Below, piece by piece: positions 1 to 10,138 of a stretch of DNA of 64,000 bases. A program made the position numbers and the translations under genes. The notes beneath the pieces were generated by a model. The model did not search any database. It was not told the DNA's origin and saw nothing but the letters and a program-made list of their open reading frames with translations. Within the stretch, counting starts at the first letter, position 1, and each line of letters opens with the position of its first letter. This DNA is from Streptomyces pyxinae. Lineage in GTDB: Bacteria; Actinomycetota; Actinomycetes; Streptomycetales; Streptomycetaceae. The stretch lies in NCBI RefSeq assembly GCF_024756275.1, contig NZ_JANUGQ010000017.1, forward strand, positions 103,563 to 167,562, given 5' to 3'.

Positions 1-573
1 ACCATGGCCGGTGAGCGGGTCCACTTCCAGGGCCTGCCCGCCCGGATCTGCTGGCTCGGCTACGGCGAGCGCGACCGGGCCGGCGAGCGGTTCAACGACA
101 TGGTCGCCTCCGGAGAGCTCCAGGCCCCGCTGGCCATCGGCCGCGACCACCTGGACTGCGGCTCGGTCGCCTCGCCGTACCGGGAGACCGAGGCCATGCT
201 CGACGGCTCCGACGCCATCGCGGACTGGCCGCTGCTCAACGCCATGGTCAATGTCGCCTCCGGTGCCTCCTGGGTCTCCCTCCACCACGGCGGCGGCGTC
301 GGCATGGGCCGCTCCATCCACGCCGGACAGGTCACCGTCGCCGACGGCACCGCGCTGGCCGGCGAGAAGATCCGCCGGGTGCTCACCAACGACCCGGGCA
401 TGGGCGTCATCCGGCACGTGGACGCCGGGTACGACATCGCCGAGGAGGTCGCCGGCGAGCGCGGCGTCCGTGTCCCCATGCGCGAGGGCGACGAGGGCGC
501 GGAGGGTGCCGGGAGCGCCGGGACGGGCGAGGGTGCTTTCGCGGCCGGCCGGCGGGAGGGTGATGGGGCGTGA
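1..573 (+). CDS. hutU: Urocanate hydratase, C-terminal part (5' end outside window)
   Basis: Urocanase converts urocanate to imidazolonepropionate, the second step of histidine breakdown, in the cytoplasm with tightly bound NAD. About 190 codons are present of a family length near 555, so only the C-terminal third is seen. The first residues include FQGLPARICWLGYGER, the urocanase signature with its conserved cysteine, followed by RDHLDCGSVASP and the glycine-rich SLHHGGGVGMG stretch. The last 35 residues are a low-complexity Gly/Ala/Glu tail not typical of the family core. The stop overlaps the GTG of the next gene (GTGA), showing translational coupling and a hut operon. The identification is certain; the true start lies upstream of position 1. 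Confidence 0.96.
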   Translation, partial: TMAGERVHFQGLPARICWLGYGERDRAGERFNDMVASGELQAPLAIGRDHLDCGSVASPYRETEAMLDGSDAIADWPLLNAMVNVASGASWVSLHHGGGVGMGRSIHAGQVTVADGTALAGEKIRRVLTNDPGMGVIRHVDAGYDIAEEVAGERGVRVPMREGDEGAEGAGSAGTGEGAFAAGRREGDGA

Positions 574-1781
574 CCGCCTCCTTCCACGAGATGTGGCGGC
601 AGCTGGCGCCGGTCGGCCGCCATCCGGACAGCGGCGGCTACCGCCGCCACGCCTGGACCGGCGCCGACGCCGACTGCCGCACCTGGTTCCAGGAACAGGC
701 CGAGGCGCGCGGCCTCCACTACGAGACCGACCGCAACGGCAACCAGTGGGCCTGGCTCGGTGACCCCCTGGCCGGGGGCGCCGTGGTCACCGGCTCCCAT
801 CTGGACTCGGTGCCCGACGGGGGAGCCTTCGACGGGCCGCTCGGCGTCGTCTCCTCCTTCGCCGCCCTGGACGAACTCCGCGCCCGGGGGGCGGAGTTCA
901 CCCGGCCGCTGGCCATCACCAACTTCGGGGACGAGGAGGGCGCCCGGTTCGGCCTCGCCTGTGTCGGCTCCCGGCTCGCCGCCGGACAGCTGACCAGGGA
1001 GGCCGCGTACGAGCTGCGCGACGGCGACGGGATCACCCTGCCGCAGGCCATGGAGGCCGCCGGGTACGACCCCGCCGCCATCGGCCCGGACCCCGAACGC
1101 CTCGCCCGGATCGACGCGTTCGTGGAGCTGCACGTCGAACAGGGCCGGGCCCTGGACCTGACCGGGGACCCGGTGGGCGTCGCCTCCGCCATCTGGCCGC
1201 ACGGCCGCTGGCGGTACGACTTCCGGGGCGAGGCCAACCACGCCGGAACCACCCGGCTGGTGGACCGGCGCGACCCCATGCCGACGTACGCCGAGACGGT
1301 GCTCGCCGCCCGCCGCGCGGCCGAACTCGCGGGCGCCGTCGCCACCTTCGGCAAGATCGCGGTCGAGCCCAACGGGGTCAACGCCATCCCGTCGCTGGTG
1401 CGCGGCTGGCTGGACTCGCGCGCCGCCGACCAGGCCACCCTGGACACCGTGACCGCCGCCGTGGAGTCGGCCGCCGCCGAGGCGGCCGCCCGGCACGGCG
1501 TGGACCTCACCGTGGTCCGGGAGTCCTTCACCCCGGTCGTGGAGTTCGACCACGCCCTCCGGGACGAGCTGGGCAAACTCCTCGGCGGCCGGGTGCCGGT
1601 CCTGGGCACCGGCGCCGGACACGACGCCGGTATCCTCTCCGCCGCCGTCCCCACCGCCATGCTGTTCGTGCGCAACCCCACCGGGGTCTCGCACTCCCCG
1701 GCCGAACGGGCCGAGGAGGACGACTGCGTGGCCGGGGTCCGGGCGCTCGCCGACGTACTGGAGGGACTCGCGTGCCGGTGA
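570..1781 (+). CDS. M20-family amidohydrolase (allantoate amidohydrolase / N-carbamoyl amino acid hydrolase type)
   Basis: A 403-residue member of the M20 hydantoinase/carbamoylase branch. These dinuclear metal enzymes cleave N-carbamoyl or related amide bonds. Visible metal-site motifs are GSHLDSVPDGGAFDG, DEEGARFG, ELHVEQG and GTGAGHDAG; the dimerisation-domain lid begins around GEANHAGTTRL. The GTG start overlaps the hutU stop and its own 3' end overlaps hutF by 10 bases, so it is locked inside the hut operon. Automatic annotation would call it allantoate amidohydrolase. The position suggests instead a histidine-pathway role, possibly removal of the formyl group from N-formylglutamate, because HutF makes that compound and no HutG is visible. 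The family call is firm; the substrate is an inference. Confidence 0.88.
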   Translation: MTASFHEMWRQLAPVGRHPDSGGYRRHAWTGADADCRTWFQEQAEARGLHYETDRNGNQWAWLGDPLAGGAVVTGSHLDSVPDGGAFDGPLGVVSSFAALDELRARGAEFTRPLAITNFGDEEGARFGLACVGSRLAAGQLTREAAYELRDGDGITLPQAMEAAGYDPAAIGPDPERLARIDAFVELHVEQGRALDLTGDPVGVASAIWPHGRWRYDFRGEANHAGTTRLVDRRDPMPTYAETVLAARRAAELAGAVATFGKIAVEPNGVNAIPSLVRGWLDSRAADQATLDTVTAAVESAAAEAAARHGVDLTVVRESFTPVVEFDHALRDELGKLLGGRVPVLGTGAGHDAGILSAAVPTAMLFVRNPTGVSHSPAERAEEDDCVAGVRALADVLEGLACR

Positions 1782-3109
1782 CGACGTACTGGCTGGAACA
1801 CGCCTGGCTCGACCCGGTGGTGGAGCCGGGCGTCGCCCTGGAGGTGACGGACGGCCGGATCACCGCCGTCCGCACCGGCACCGGGACCCCGCCGCCCGGT
1901 GCCACCGTGCTGCGCGGACTGACGATCCCGGGCCTCGCCAACGCCCACAGCCACGCCTTCCACCGGGCGCTGCGCGGCTCCGTCCAGGTCGGCTCCGGCA
2001 CCTTCTGGACCTGGCGCGACACCATGTACCGGACCGCCGCCCGGCTCACCCCGGACAGCTACCACGCCCTGGCCCTGGCGGTCTACGCGGAGATGGCACT
2101 CGCCGGGATCACCGCGGTGGGGGAGTTCCACTACCTCCACCACAACCCCGGCGGCATCCCCTACGCCGACCCCAACGCCATGGGCGAGGCACTGATCGCG
2201 GCGGCCGGCGAGGCCGGCATCCGGATCACCCTGCTGGACACCGCCTACCTCTCGGCCGGCTTCGGTGAACCGCCCAGCCGCCACCAGCGGCGCTTCTCCG
2301 ACGGCACGGCCGACGCCTGGGCCGAACGCGCCGCCGGGCTCAAGGAACGCGAGGGCGTACGGATCGGCGCGGCCGTCCACTCGGTGCGCGCCGTCCCCGC
2401 CGACCAGCTGGCCACCGTCGCCCAGTGGGCCCAAGAGCGCGGGGCGCCGCTGCATGTCCATCTCTCCGAGCAGACGGCCGAGAACGACGCCTGCCGCGCC
2501 GCCCACGGCCGCACCCCCACCCGGCTCCTCGCCGACCACGGGGTGCTCGGCCCGGACACCACCGGCGTCCACAACACCCACCTCACCGGCGAGGACATCG
2601 AGCTGCTCGGCGGCTCGTCCACCGGCACCTGCATGTGCCCCACCACCGAACGGGACCTCGCGGACGGCATCGGCCCGGCCGTCGCCCTCCAGCGGGCCGG
2701 CTCCCCGCTCTCGCTGGGCAGCGACAGCCACGCCGTGATCGACCTGCTGGAGGAGGCCCGGGCGCTGGAGCTGGACGAACGGCTCCGCTCCCGCACCCGC
2801 GGCCACTGGACGGCCGCCGCGCTGCTCCGCGCCGCCACCGCCGGCGGCCACGCCGCGCTGGGCGTGCCGGACGCGGGCCGGCTGGAGCCGGGCGCCCGGG
2901 CGGACTTCGCCACGATCGCCCTGGACACCGTCAGGACAGCGGGGCCACCCGCGCGTCTGGCAGCCGAGACGGCGGTATTCGCCGGGTCCGCGGCGGATGT
3001 GCGCCATACGGTCGTGGCCGGGCGCCATGTCGTACGGGACGGGGTCCACGACCGGGTCCCGGACGTGCCCCGGGCCCTGGCGGAGTCGATCGCCGCACTG
3101 CGCGACTGA
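1772..3109 (+). CDS. hutF: Formimidoylglutamate deiminase
   Basis: A 445-residue amidohydrolase-superfamily protein that deiminates N-formimino-L-glutamate to N-formyl-L-glutamate and ammonia. Metal-site motifs appear in the usual order: NAHSHAFHR near residue 57, LHVHLSEQ near residue 230, the VHNTHL histidine, and LGSDSHA near residue 315. Residues around FWTWRDTMY match the HutF subgroup rather than hutI or guanine deaminase. The GTG start overlaps the upstream M20 gene by 10 bases. It implies the five-step (formylglutamate) histidine route rather than direct formiminoglutamase cleavage, which agrees with what is known for streptomycetes. Confidence 0.94.
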   Translation: MPVTTYWLEHAWLDPVVEPGVALEVTDGRITAVRTGTGTPPPGATVLRGLTIPGLANAHSHAFHRALRGSVQVGSGTFWTWRDTMYRTAARLTPDSYHALALAVYAEMALAGITAVGEFHYLHHNPGGIPYADPNAMGEALIAAAGEAGIRITLLDTAYLSAGFGEPPSRHQRRFSDGTADAWAERAAGLKEREGVRIGAAVHSVRAVPADQLATVAQWAQERGAPLHVHLSEQTAENDACRAAHGRTPTRLLADHGVLGPDTTGVHNTHLTGEDIELLGGSSTGTCMCPTTERDLADGIGPAVALQRAGSPLSLGSDSHAVIDLLEEARALELDERLRSRTRGHWTAAALLRAATAGGHAALGVPDAGRLEPGARADFATIALDTVRTAGPPARLAAETAVFAGSAADVRHTVVAGRHVVRDGVHDRVPDVPRALAESIAALRD

Positions 3110-3327
3110 CCGGGGCCCCGGCCCCACCGCCCCACCCGGGGTCGGCCCCGCCGCCGGCGGGACCGGCCCCGGCGCCGGTCACGAGCCCCGCCCCGGATCC
3201 GGCGCCGGGCAGGGGCCCGGACCAGGTCCCGGCCGGGAACCCGGTCCGGGACCCACGGCCGGACCCGGCGCCGGACGCAGACCCGCCCCCAGGGCCGAAC
3301 CCACGGCTGAAGGAGCCACCCCGCACC
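3110..3327 (+). repeat. Low-complexity intergenic spacer between hutF and hutI
   Basis: The 218-base spacer is made of degenerate CCGG-rich units (variants of CCGGACCC and GGCGCCGG) and stays open in the hutI frame. An in-frame read-through would give a Pro/Asp/Gly-rich stretch of no recognisable domain, so hutI is started at 3328, where GAAGGAG lies 12 bases upstream. No clear promoter or terminator was seen; the operon probably continues through it. Confidence 0.5.
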
Positions 3328-4581
3328 ATGAACACCCCCGACACCCCCGAGACCACGAACACGCCCGCGGCCACCGCCGCGCCCGCCCAGACGAACAGCG
3401 CCGTCGCCGCGACGGCCACGGTGATCACCAACATCGCCAGTCTGGTCACCAACGACCCCTCCCTCGGTGACGGAACCCCCCTGGGCCTGATCCAGGACGC
3501 GGCGCTCGTCATCGAGCACGACCGCGTGGTCTGGGCAGGCGAGAACAGCAAAGCACCCGCCACTGACAACCGGGTCGACGCGGCGGGCCGGGCGGTCTTC
3601 CCGGGCTTCGTGGACTCCCACTCCCACCTGGTCTTCGCGGGCGACCGCACCGCGGAGTTCAACGCCCGGATGTCCGGCCGCCCGTACGCCGCCGGCGGCA
3701 TCCGCACCACCGTCGCCGCCACCCGCGCGGCCGACGAGGGCGAGCTGGAGGCCAACCTGGTCCGCCATCTGCGCGAGGCGCTGCGCCAGGGCACCACCAC
3801 CTTCGAGACCAAGTCCGGCTACGGCCTCACCACCGAGGACGAGGCCCGCGCCCTGCGGCTGGCCGCCCGGCACACCGACGAAGTCACCTATCTGGGTGCG
3901 CACATCGTCGCCCCCGAGTACGCCGACGACCCGGCCGGCTATGTCGAGCTGGTCACCGGCCCGATGCTGGACGCCTGCGCCCCGCACGCCCGCTGGATCG
4001 ACGTCTTCTGCGAGCGCGGCGCCTTCGACGGCGACCAGGCGCGGGCGATCCTCACCGCCGGGGCGGCGCGCGGGCTGCACCCGAGAATCCACGCCAACCA
4101 GCTCTCGTACGGCCCCGGCGTCCAGCTGGCCGTGGAGCTGGACGCGGCCTCCGCCGACCACTGCACCCATCTCACCGACGCCGACGTGGACGCCCTGGCG
4201 CACTCCGCGACCGTCGCCACCCTGCTGCCGGGCGCCGAGTTCTCCACCCGCGCCGAGTGGCCGGACGCCCGGCGGCTGCTGGACGCGGGCGCGACCGTCG
4301 CCCTCTCCACGGACTGCAACTCCGGCTCCTCGTACACCTCCTCGGTGCCGTTCTGCATCGCGCTGGCGGTACGGGACATGGGGATGACCCCCGACGAGGC
4401 CCTCTGGTCCGCCACCGCCGGCGGTGCCCGGGCGCTGCGCCGCACCGACGTGGGCCGGCTCGCCCCGGGCAGCCGGGCCGATCTGGTGCTGCTGGACGCG
4501 CCCTCGCACGTCCACCTCGCCTACCGGCCGGGCGTGCCGCTGGTCTCCGAGGTATGGCGCGCGGGCGCCCGGGTGGCCTGA
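3328..4581 (+). CDS. hutI: Imidazolonepropionase
   Basis: A 417-residue amidohydrolase that opens the imidazolone ring of 4-imidazolone-5-propionate to give N-formimino-L-glutamate. Motifs seen are FVDSHSHLVFAGDR (HxH metal site), TFETKSGYGL, GAHIVAPEYADD, the HANQL histidine, SADHCTHL and STDCNSGSS, all characteristic of HutI. The family start usually sits close to TNIASLVTND, which here is preceded by about 34 Thr/Pro/Ala-rich residues; the ATG at 3328 is favoured by the GAAGGAG upstream. A perfect hairpin follows 130 bases after the stop, so this looks like the last gene of the hut operon. Confidence 0.95.
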   Translation: MNTPDTPETTNTPAATAAPAQTNSAVAATATVITNIASLVTNDPSLGDGTPLGLIQDAALVIEHDRVVWAGENSKAPATDNRVDAAGRAVFPGFVDSHSHLVFAGDRTAEFNARMSGRPYAAGGIRTTVAATRAADEGELEANLVRHLREALRQGTTTFETKSGYGLTTEDEARALRLAARHTDEVTYLGAHIVAPEYADDPAGYVELVTGPMLDACAPHARWIDVFCERGAFDGDQARAILTAGAARGLHPRIHANQLSYGPGVQLAVELDAASADHCTHLTDADVDALAHSATVATLLPGAEFSTRAEWPDARRLLDAGATVALSTDCNSGSSYTSSVPFCIALAVRDMGMTPDEALWSATAGGARALRRTDVGRLAPGSRADLVLLDAPSHVHLAYRPGVPLVSEVWRAGARVA

Positions 4582-4713
4582 GCCCCGCCCGGGCCGACCG
4601 CCGAGTCCGGCCCGCCGCCCGGCCGTCCCGGGCCGCCCGGCCGTGTCCTGCCCGGCGCCGGGTGCTCGCGCCGGGTGCCGGGGCCGGGCGCCGGGCCGCG
4701 CCCCCGGAAGCCC

Positions 4714-4750
4714 GCGAGGGCCCCGTTCCGCCGTGGAACGGGGCCCTCGC
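4714..4750. terminator. Strong bidirectional terminator hairpin
   Basis: A perfect 16-bp inverted repeat (GCGAGGGCCCCGTTCC and its complement) flanks a 5-base loop GCCGT. It lies between the convergent ends of hutI and the sigma factor gene and can stop transcription from both sides. It has no U-tract, as is usual in this group. Confidence 0.85.
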
Positions 4751-4882
4751 CGTCGTATCCGCCGTACGGCTCACACGGGTGACACCGCCGCACCGGCCGG
4801 CACCGCTGGCACGGCGTACGGCCGAACCGCGTCGCCGTGCCCGGGCCGTACCGCCGCGCCCGGGGCCGGTGCCGGGTGGGGC

Positions 4883-5830
4883 TCACTCCTCGACGGTGAG
4901 GCCCTTGCGCAGCTTGGTGAGGGTGCGGGAGAGCAGCCGGGAGACATGCATCTGCGAGATGTTCAGCTCCTCGCCGATCTCCGACTGGGTCAGCCCCGCG
5001 ACGAAGCGCAGCGAGAGGATCTTCCGGTCGCGCGCGGGGAGCGCGGCGATCAGCGGCTTGAGCGACTCGATGTACTCGATGCCCTCCAGCCCGTGGTCCT
5101 CGTAGCCGATCCGGTCGGCGAGCGCGCCCTCGGAGTCGTCCTCCTCGGGCTGGGCGTCCAGTGAGCTGGCCGTGTAGGCGTTGCTCGCCGCCATGCCCTC
5201 GACGACCTCCTCCTTGCTGATGCCGAGCCGCTCGGCCAGCTCGCCCACGGTGGGCGACCGGTCGAGCCGCTGGGCCAGCTCGTCGCCGGCCTTGGCGAGC
5301 TCCAGGCGGAGCTCCTGGAGCCGGCGCGGCACCCGCACCGACCAGGAGGTGTCGCGGAAGAAGCGCTTGATCTCACCGACGATCGTCGGCATCGCGAAGG
5401 TGGGGAACTCGACCTCGCGGCTGATCTCGAAGCGGTCGATCGCCTTGATCAGGCCGATGGTGCCGACCTGGATGATGTCCTCCATCGGTTCGCTGCGGGA
5501 GCGGAAGCGGGAGGCGGCGAACTTGACCAGGGCGAGGTTCAGCTCGACCAGGGTGTTGCGTACGTACGCGTGCTCGGCGGTGCCTTCCTCAAGCCCTCCG
5601 AGGCGGGTGAAGAGGGTCTTCGACAGCGCCCGTGCGTCTGCGGGGGCGACCTCGTCGTACGGCGGAATCTCGGGCAGATCGAGCGCGAGCTCCGACTCGG
5701 GCGGCAGGATCTCCGGAAGGCCGGGGAGCGGCCGGACGGCCGGGGTGGTGGAATCGATCGGATCGATCTGTTCGGACAGTTTTGCCGACGGCGCGAGGGG
5801 GGTACGCGCTTCGTCGAGCCGGGGTGACAT
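4883..5830 (-). CDS. SigB/SigF-family RNA polymerase sigma factor
   Basis: A 315-residue group 3 sigma factor of the SigB/SigF/SigI type. Region 2 is clear (LVKFAASRFRSRSEPMEDIIQ, then GLIKAIDRFE and FPTFAMPTIVGEIKRFFRD), region 3 follows (RVPRRLQELRL ... RSPTVGELAERLGIS), and region 4 ends the protein (RKILSLRFVAGLTQSEIGE, ISQMHVSRLLSRTL). The start at 5830 is chosen because GGAGGAG sits just upstream; an in-frame ATG four codons earlier would overlap that site. About 75 acidic/proline-rich residues precede region 2. The divergent STAS and HATPase genes indicate control by partner switching. Position relative to hut genes matches, from memory, sigI (SCO3068) of S. coelicolor; the exact paralogue is not proven. 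Confidence 0.92.
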   Translation of the reverse strand: MSPRLDEARTPLAPSAKLSEQIDPIDSTTPAVRPLPGLPEILPPESELALDLPEIPPYDEVAPADARALSKTLFTRLGGLEEGTAEHAYVRNTLVELNLALVKFAASRFRSRSEPMEDIIQVGTIGLIKAIDRFEISREVEFPTFAMPTIVGEIKRFFRDTSWSVRVPRRLQELRLELAKAGDELAQRLDRSPTVGELAERLGISKEEVVEGMAASNAYTASSLDAQPEEDDSEGALADRIGYEDHGLEGIEYIESLKPLIAALPARDRKILSLRFVAGLTQSEIGEELNISQMHVSRLLSRTLTKLRKGLTVEE

Positions 5831-6090
5831 GGTCTCCTCCATCGTTCTCGGCATATGGCAGCCGATGCCCGTCAACATCGTTCGCGCTGTGCGGCGCCTC
5901 CAGAGCCGGCCGTTTCGGGTATCCCTACTAGCCCTACCCGGTCGCCGGGGATCGTTGCAAGTATCAAATGCGCCGTATGTCCGATCTGTAGGGGAGTCTG
6001 ACCTCGCCCCGGCTGAGCTCCGGCTACCCTCCTGCGAAGGTAAGGGCGTAGTGTTCTCCCGACTCAACGGCATCGGCGAAGAGGGGCGGC
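5831..6090. promoter_or_regulatory. Divergent promoter region between sigma factor and STAS antagonist
   Basis: This 260-base stretch is less GC-rich than its surroundings. A TTGCAA at 5955-5960 is self-complementary and could serve as a -35 in either direction: on the minus strand TAGGGC follows 18 bases later, and on the plus strand TATGTC follows after 15. A GGGTAT at 5917-5922 resembles a SigB/SigF-type -10 element, but no matching upstream half was found at 14-16 bases. GAAGAGGGGCGGC gives the ribosome site of the STAS gene. The presence of promoters is likely; their exact assignment is weak. Confidence 0.4.
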
Positions 6091-6459
6091 ATGGACCGCG
6101 GGACGGTCGGCAGCGCGAATCAGGGCCGGCTCAGGGTCGGGGTTCGGACCGAGGGACGCAGCGAGGTCCTCACTCCGGCAGGTGAGCTCGATCACCACAC
6201 GGCGGAATTGCTGCGGGAACCTCTGGACGCCGCGATCGACCGCGGGTGCGCGCGCATCGTGGTCGACTGCTCACAGCTCGCGTTCTGTGACTCCACGGGG
6301 CTCAATGTGCTGCTGGGCGCCCGGCTCCGGGCCGAGGCGGCCGGGGGCGGGGTGCACCTGGCCGGCATGCAGCCCGTCGTGGCCAGGGTCTTCGAGATCA
6401 CCGGCGCGGAGGCGGTCTTCGACGTCCACGAGACGCTCGAAGCGGCGCTGGCCGAATGA
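6091..6459 (+). CDS. Anti-sigma factor antagonist, STAS domain
   Basis: A 122-residue single STAS-domain protein of the SpoIIAA/RsbV type. In this family the unphosphorylated antagonist binds the kinase-type anti-sigma factor and frees the sigma factor. The phospho-acceptor motif CDSTGLNVLL is intact with Ser68 as the likely site; the preceding strand ARIVVDCSQLAF and the GELDHHTAELL segment fit the STAS fold. It is divergent from the sigma gene and lies 225 bases upstream of the HATPase gene in the same direction, forming a three-gene partner-switch module. Confidence 0.92.
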   Translation: MDRGTVGSANQGRLRVGVRTEGRSEVLTPAGELDHHTAELLREPLDAAIDRGCARIVVDCSQLAFCDSTGLNVLLGARLRAEAAGGGVHLAGMQPVVARVFEITGAEAVFDVHETLEAALAE

Positions 6460-6684
6460 GCCGAACGAGCTGAGGTGAGTGGAGACGGGCCGGCCGGGTC
6501 CGTGTCCGACCACGGCCCCCGCAGGGGCCACCGGCCCGCGCGATACGCGTCGGCCGGTGCGGCGGGTGTCGTCCCCGGGCCTCCGGGCAGAAGAAACCCG
6601 CGGCACTCCGCAGAGGCCCGAGCACCCCGTGCTCCTCTGTACCGAAGTAATGGCGAACTGGTGAATCGGTGAGGTGAAGCGCTG

Positions 6685-7248
6685 ATGGGCACCACCCAGC
6701 AGCATCCGCCGAGCGATCTCGGCCCGGAGTCCTCCGGCTCCGGGGCCGGCGGTGGCGATGGTGCCCCGGACCCGGCCGCGACCGCCGCGCCGACGGGTCC
6801 CTCCGGCGACGCGTCCGCGCCCGCGGCGACGGCCACCGCGCGGCAGGTCCGGCGGCTGGAACTCGGCGACGCCAGCGGCATTGTCCCGCTGGCCCGCGAC
6901 TTCACGCGGCAGGCGCTGTACGACTGGGGCTGGTTGCCCGCCGAGTCGGCCGACCGCCGCGCCGCCGCCGAGGACGTGCTGCTGGTCGTCTCGGAGCTGG
7001 TGACCAACGCCTGCCTGCACGCCGAGGGACCGGAAGAGCTGCGGGTCTCGCTCGACGCCAAGGTGCTGCGCCTGGAGGTGACGGACCGGGGCCCCGGCCA
7101 GCCGGCCCCGCGCACCCCGCACCGCGCCGGACGCCCGGGCGGCCACGGCATGTTCATCGTCCAGCGCCTCTGTCTCGACTGGGGCGTCACCCGCGCCGAC
7201 GGGGCCCCCGGCAAGACCGTCTGGGCCGAGCTGGCCGCCCCGGAGTAG
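6685..7248 (+). CDS. HATPase-type anti-sigma factor / serine kinase (RsbW-like)
   Basis: A 187-residue protein with a GHKL ATPase fold. The N box is SELVTNACLHA, G1 is DRGPGQPAP and G2 is GGHGMFIVQRL. The first 50 or so residues are a disordered Ser/Gly/Ala/Pro leader, longer than in Bacillus RsbW. Proteins like this hold a SigB-type sigma factor inactive and phosphorylate the STAS antagonist. GAGGTGA lies upstream of the ATG. The neighbouring STAS and sigma genes make the target obvious, though cross-talk with other sigma factors is common in streptomycetes. Confidence 0.9.
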   Translation: MGTTQQHPPSDLGPESSGSGAGGGDGAPDPAATAAPTGPSGDASAPAATATARQVRRLELGDASGIVPLARDFTRQALYDWGWLPAESADRRAAAEDVLLVVSELVTNACLHAEGPEELRVSLDAKVLRLEVTDRGPGQPAPRTPHRAGRPGGHGMFIVQRLCLDWGVTRADGAPGKTVWAELAAPE

Positions 7249-7616
7249 CCGGGCGGGCCGGTCTGTCGCCTCTGGCGTGTGCCCGTGCGGGCCGACATGG
7301 GTCCGTGGCCGGGTGGTTCGCCGGTTCCGTCGCATGCCCGCGGCCGGATGTCTCCCGGTCCGGCGCGTGGCCGGGGCCGGGTGGTCCTCCGGTCCGGGAC
7401 ACGGCTCCGGGGCGGGCTCGCCGGTCCCCGGGGGCCCGTGACCGGGCGGTCCTCCGGCCCCGCCCGTTCCCGGGATCGGACGGTCCTCCGGTCCGGGGTA
7501 CGGCTCCCGGCGCGCGCGTCCGGAGCGACTCCCGTCGCCGGAACGCGTCCGTACCGGAGGGGCCCGGCGTGCCGCACGAAGCCGGTGGGCCCGTCGCGAC
7601 CGGAACCGGACCGAAG

Positions 7617-7641
7617 AGAGCACGGCGACCAGCCGTGCTCT
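7617..7641 (+). terminator. Terminator hairpin
   Basis: A perfect 10-bp stem (AGAGCACGGC with GCCGTGCTCT) encloses the loop GACCA and is followed by TCGTGTTTC, a weak T-rich run. It lies 370 bases downstream of the HATPase gene and probably ends that transcript or a longer read-through RNA. Confidence 0.7.
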
Positions 7642-7968
7642 TCGTGTTTCCCGCCGCTGTGCCGGAATCGCGGCCGCTCCGGCTCGGGGCCGGCTGCGGA
7701 CCACCGGTCCCGCCTCCGTCGCCTGCCCCGTCCCGCAATGCCCCCGCTCCCCGTGGCGAGGCGCCCGGGCCCCACGCCGCCGAGGTACGTGCGGACGGGG
7801 CCCCACGCCACCGGGGCCGTACCGCGTACCCCGGGGACCGGCCCCGGAGCCGTGACCGTGCGTCCGGGGTGGCCGCCACCCCGGGAGCCGTACCGCGTGC
7901 ACCAGGGAAGGGCCCGCCCCCGGAGGCGTACCGACTCGCCCGGCAGGGGCCGCCCCCAGGGCCGTACG

Positions 7969-8015
7969 CCGAAGGGCCGCCGGTCCGGGGGAGATCCGGA
8001 GCGGCGGCCCTTCGG
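7969..8015. terminator. Bidirectional terminator hairpin
   Basis: A 14-bp perfect stem (CCGAAGGGCCGCCG with CGGCGGCCCTTCGG) closes a 19-base apical part that itself contains TCCGG/CCGGA. It sits 80 bases beyond the stop of the minus-strand peptide transporter and faces the HATPase side, so it can serve both convergent transcripts. Confidence 0.8.
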
Positions 8016-8094
8016 GGTGCTGCCTACAGGTGCGCGCCGGCCGTCCGCCGGCGGACGCGACGGACGCGTCCGACGTGGCGGGCGTACCGGCTGC

Positions 8095-9612
<1,518 letters not shown>

Positions 9613-10138
9613 GGTCGATCCTTGGGTGTTCGGGACGCGGCGCTTCGTGAGCGGTACGCGCCCGGTGGGGGTGGCCGGTACCGGGGCGGGGCCACCCTCG
9701 CCCCCGATGCCGGGATCTCGTCCCCGCGGGCCGCGGGAACGCAAGGACGGAACCGCTCCGGGATCCACACCCCGGACGCGGCGTCGCGTCGTGGGGCCCG
9801 GCCCAGAGGTCATTCTGTGTTATCGGCGTTTGCTGCGTTTTCTACGTTCTCTGCGCTTCCGCGTTGTCCGCCGACTACGCCTGCCGTGCGCAGAAAAAGA
9901 GACCCTCGGCGCCTCGCCGGCCCCAAGGGTCCCCAGGTAGTACATCAGGCGTCTCGCCACCATACGACACGACTGGGCGATACATGGAAGTGCCTGAGAC
10001 ATGAATCACAGGTTTGGCCGGAACCATTGACGGTCATTCCAAGGTGTTTCCTCGTTTGGCGTCGTACGGCTCCGGGGTGAGTGGATCATCGTCCGTTCGC
10101 CCCTCACCCCGTGCGGCCCGCGGACTACCATCATCCTC
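9613..10138. promoter_or_regulatory. Divergent intergenic region with inverted repeat upstream of the two-component system
   Basis: These 526 bases separate the peptide transporter and the response regulator. They contain an unusually T-rich patch near 9820-9860 and an A-rich GCAGAAAAAGAG at 9890-9901, likely the transporter promoter area. GGGGTGAG at 10074-10081 and CTCACCCC at 10103-10110 form a perfect 8-bp inverted repeat with a 21-base spacer, 28 bases before the response regulator ATG. It could be an autoregulatory operator or a leader hairpin. No open frame of interest lies here. Confidence 0.45.

Larger units (their letters stand above)
7249..8094. other. Long intergenic region of GC-rich repeats with two hairpins
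   Basis: About 850 bases separate the HATPase gene from the converging transporter gene. The first 370 bases are built of loosely repeated CCGGTCCGGG and CGGTCCTCCGG units with no credible codon pattern. Two terminator-like hairpins lie within it and are listed separately. No RNA gene or conserved protein was recognised. Confidence 0.6.

Noticed and set aside
5911..5922. GTTTCGGGTAT as a SigB/SigF promoter for the partner-switch genes
   Set aside because: GTTT directly abuts GGGTAT; the known elements need about 14-16 bases between them.
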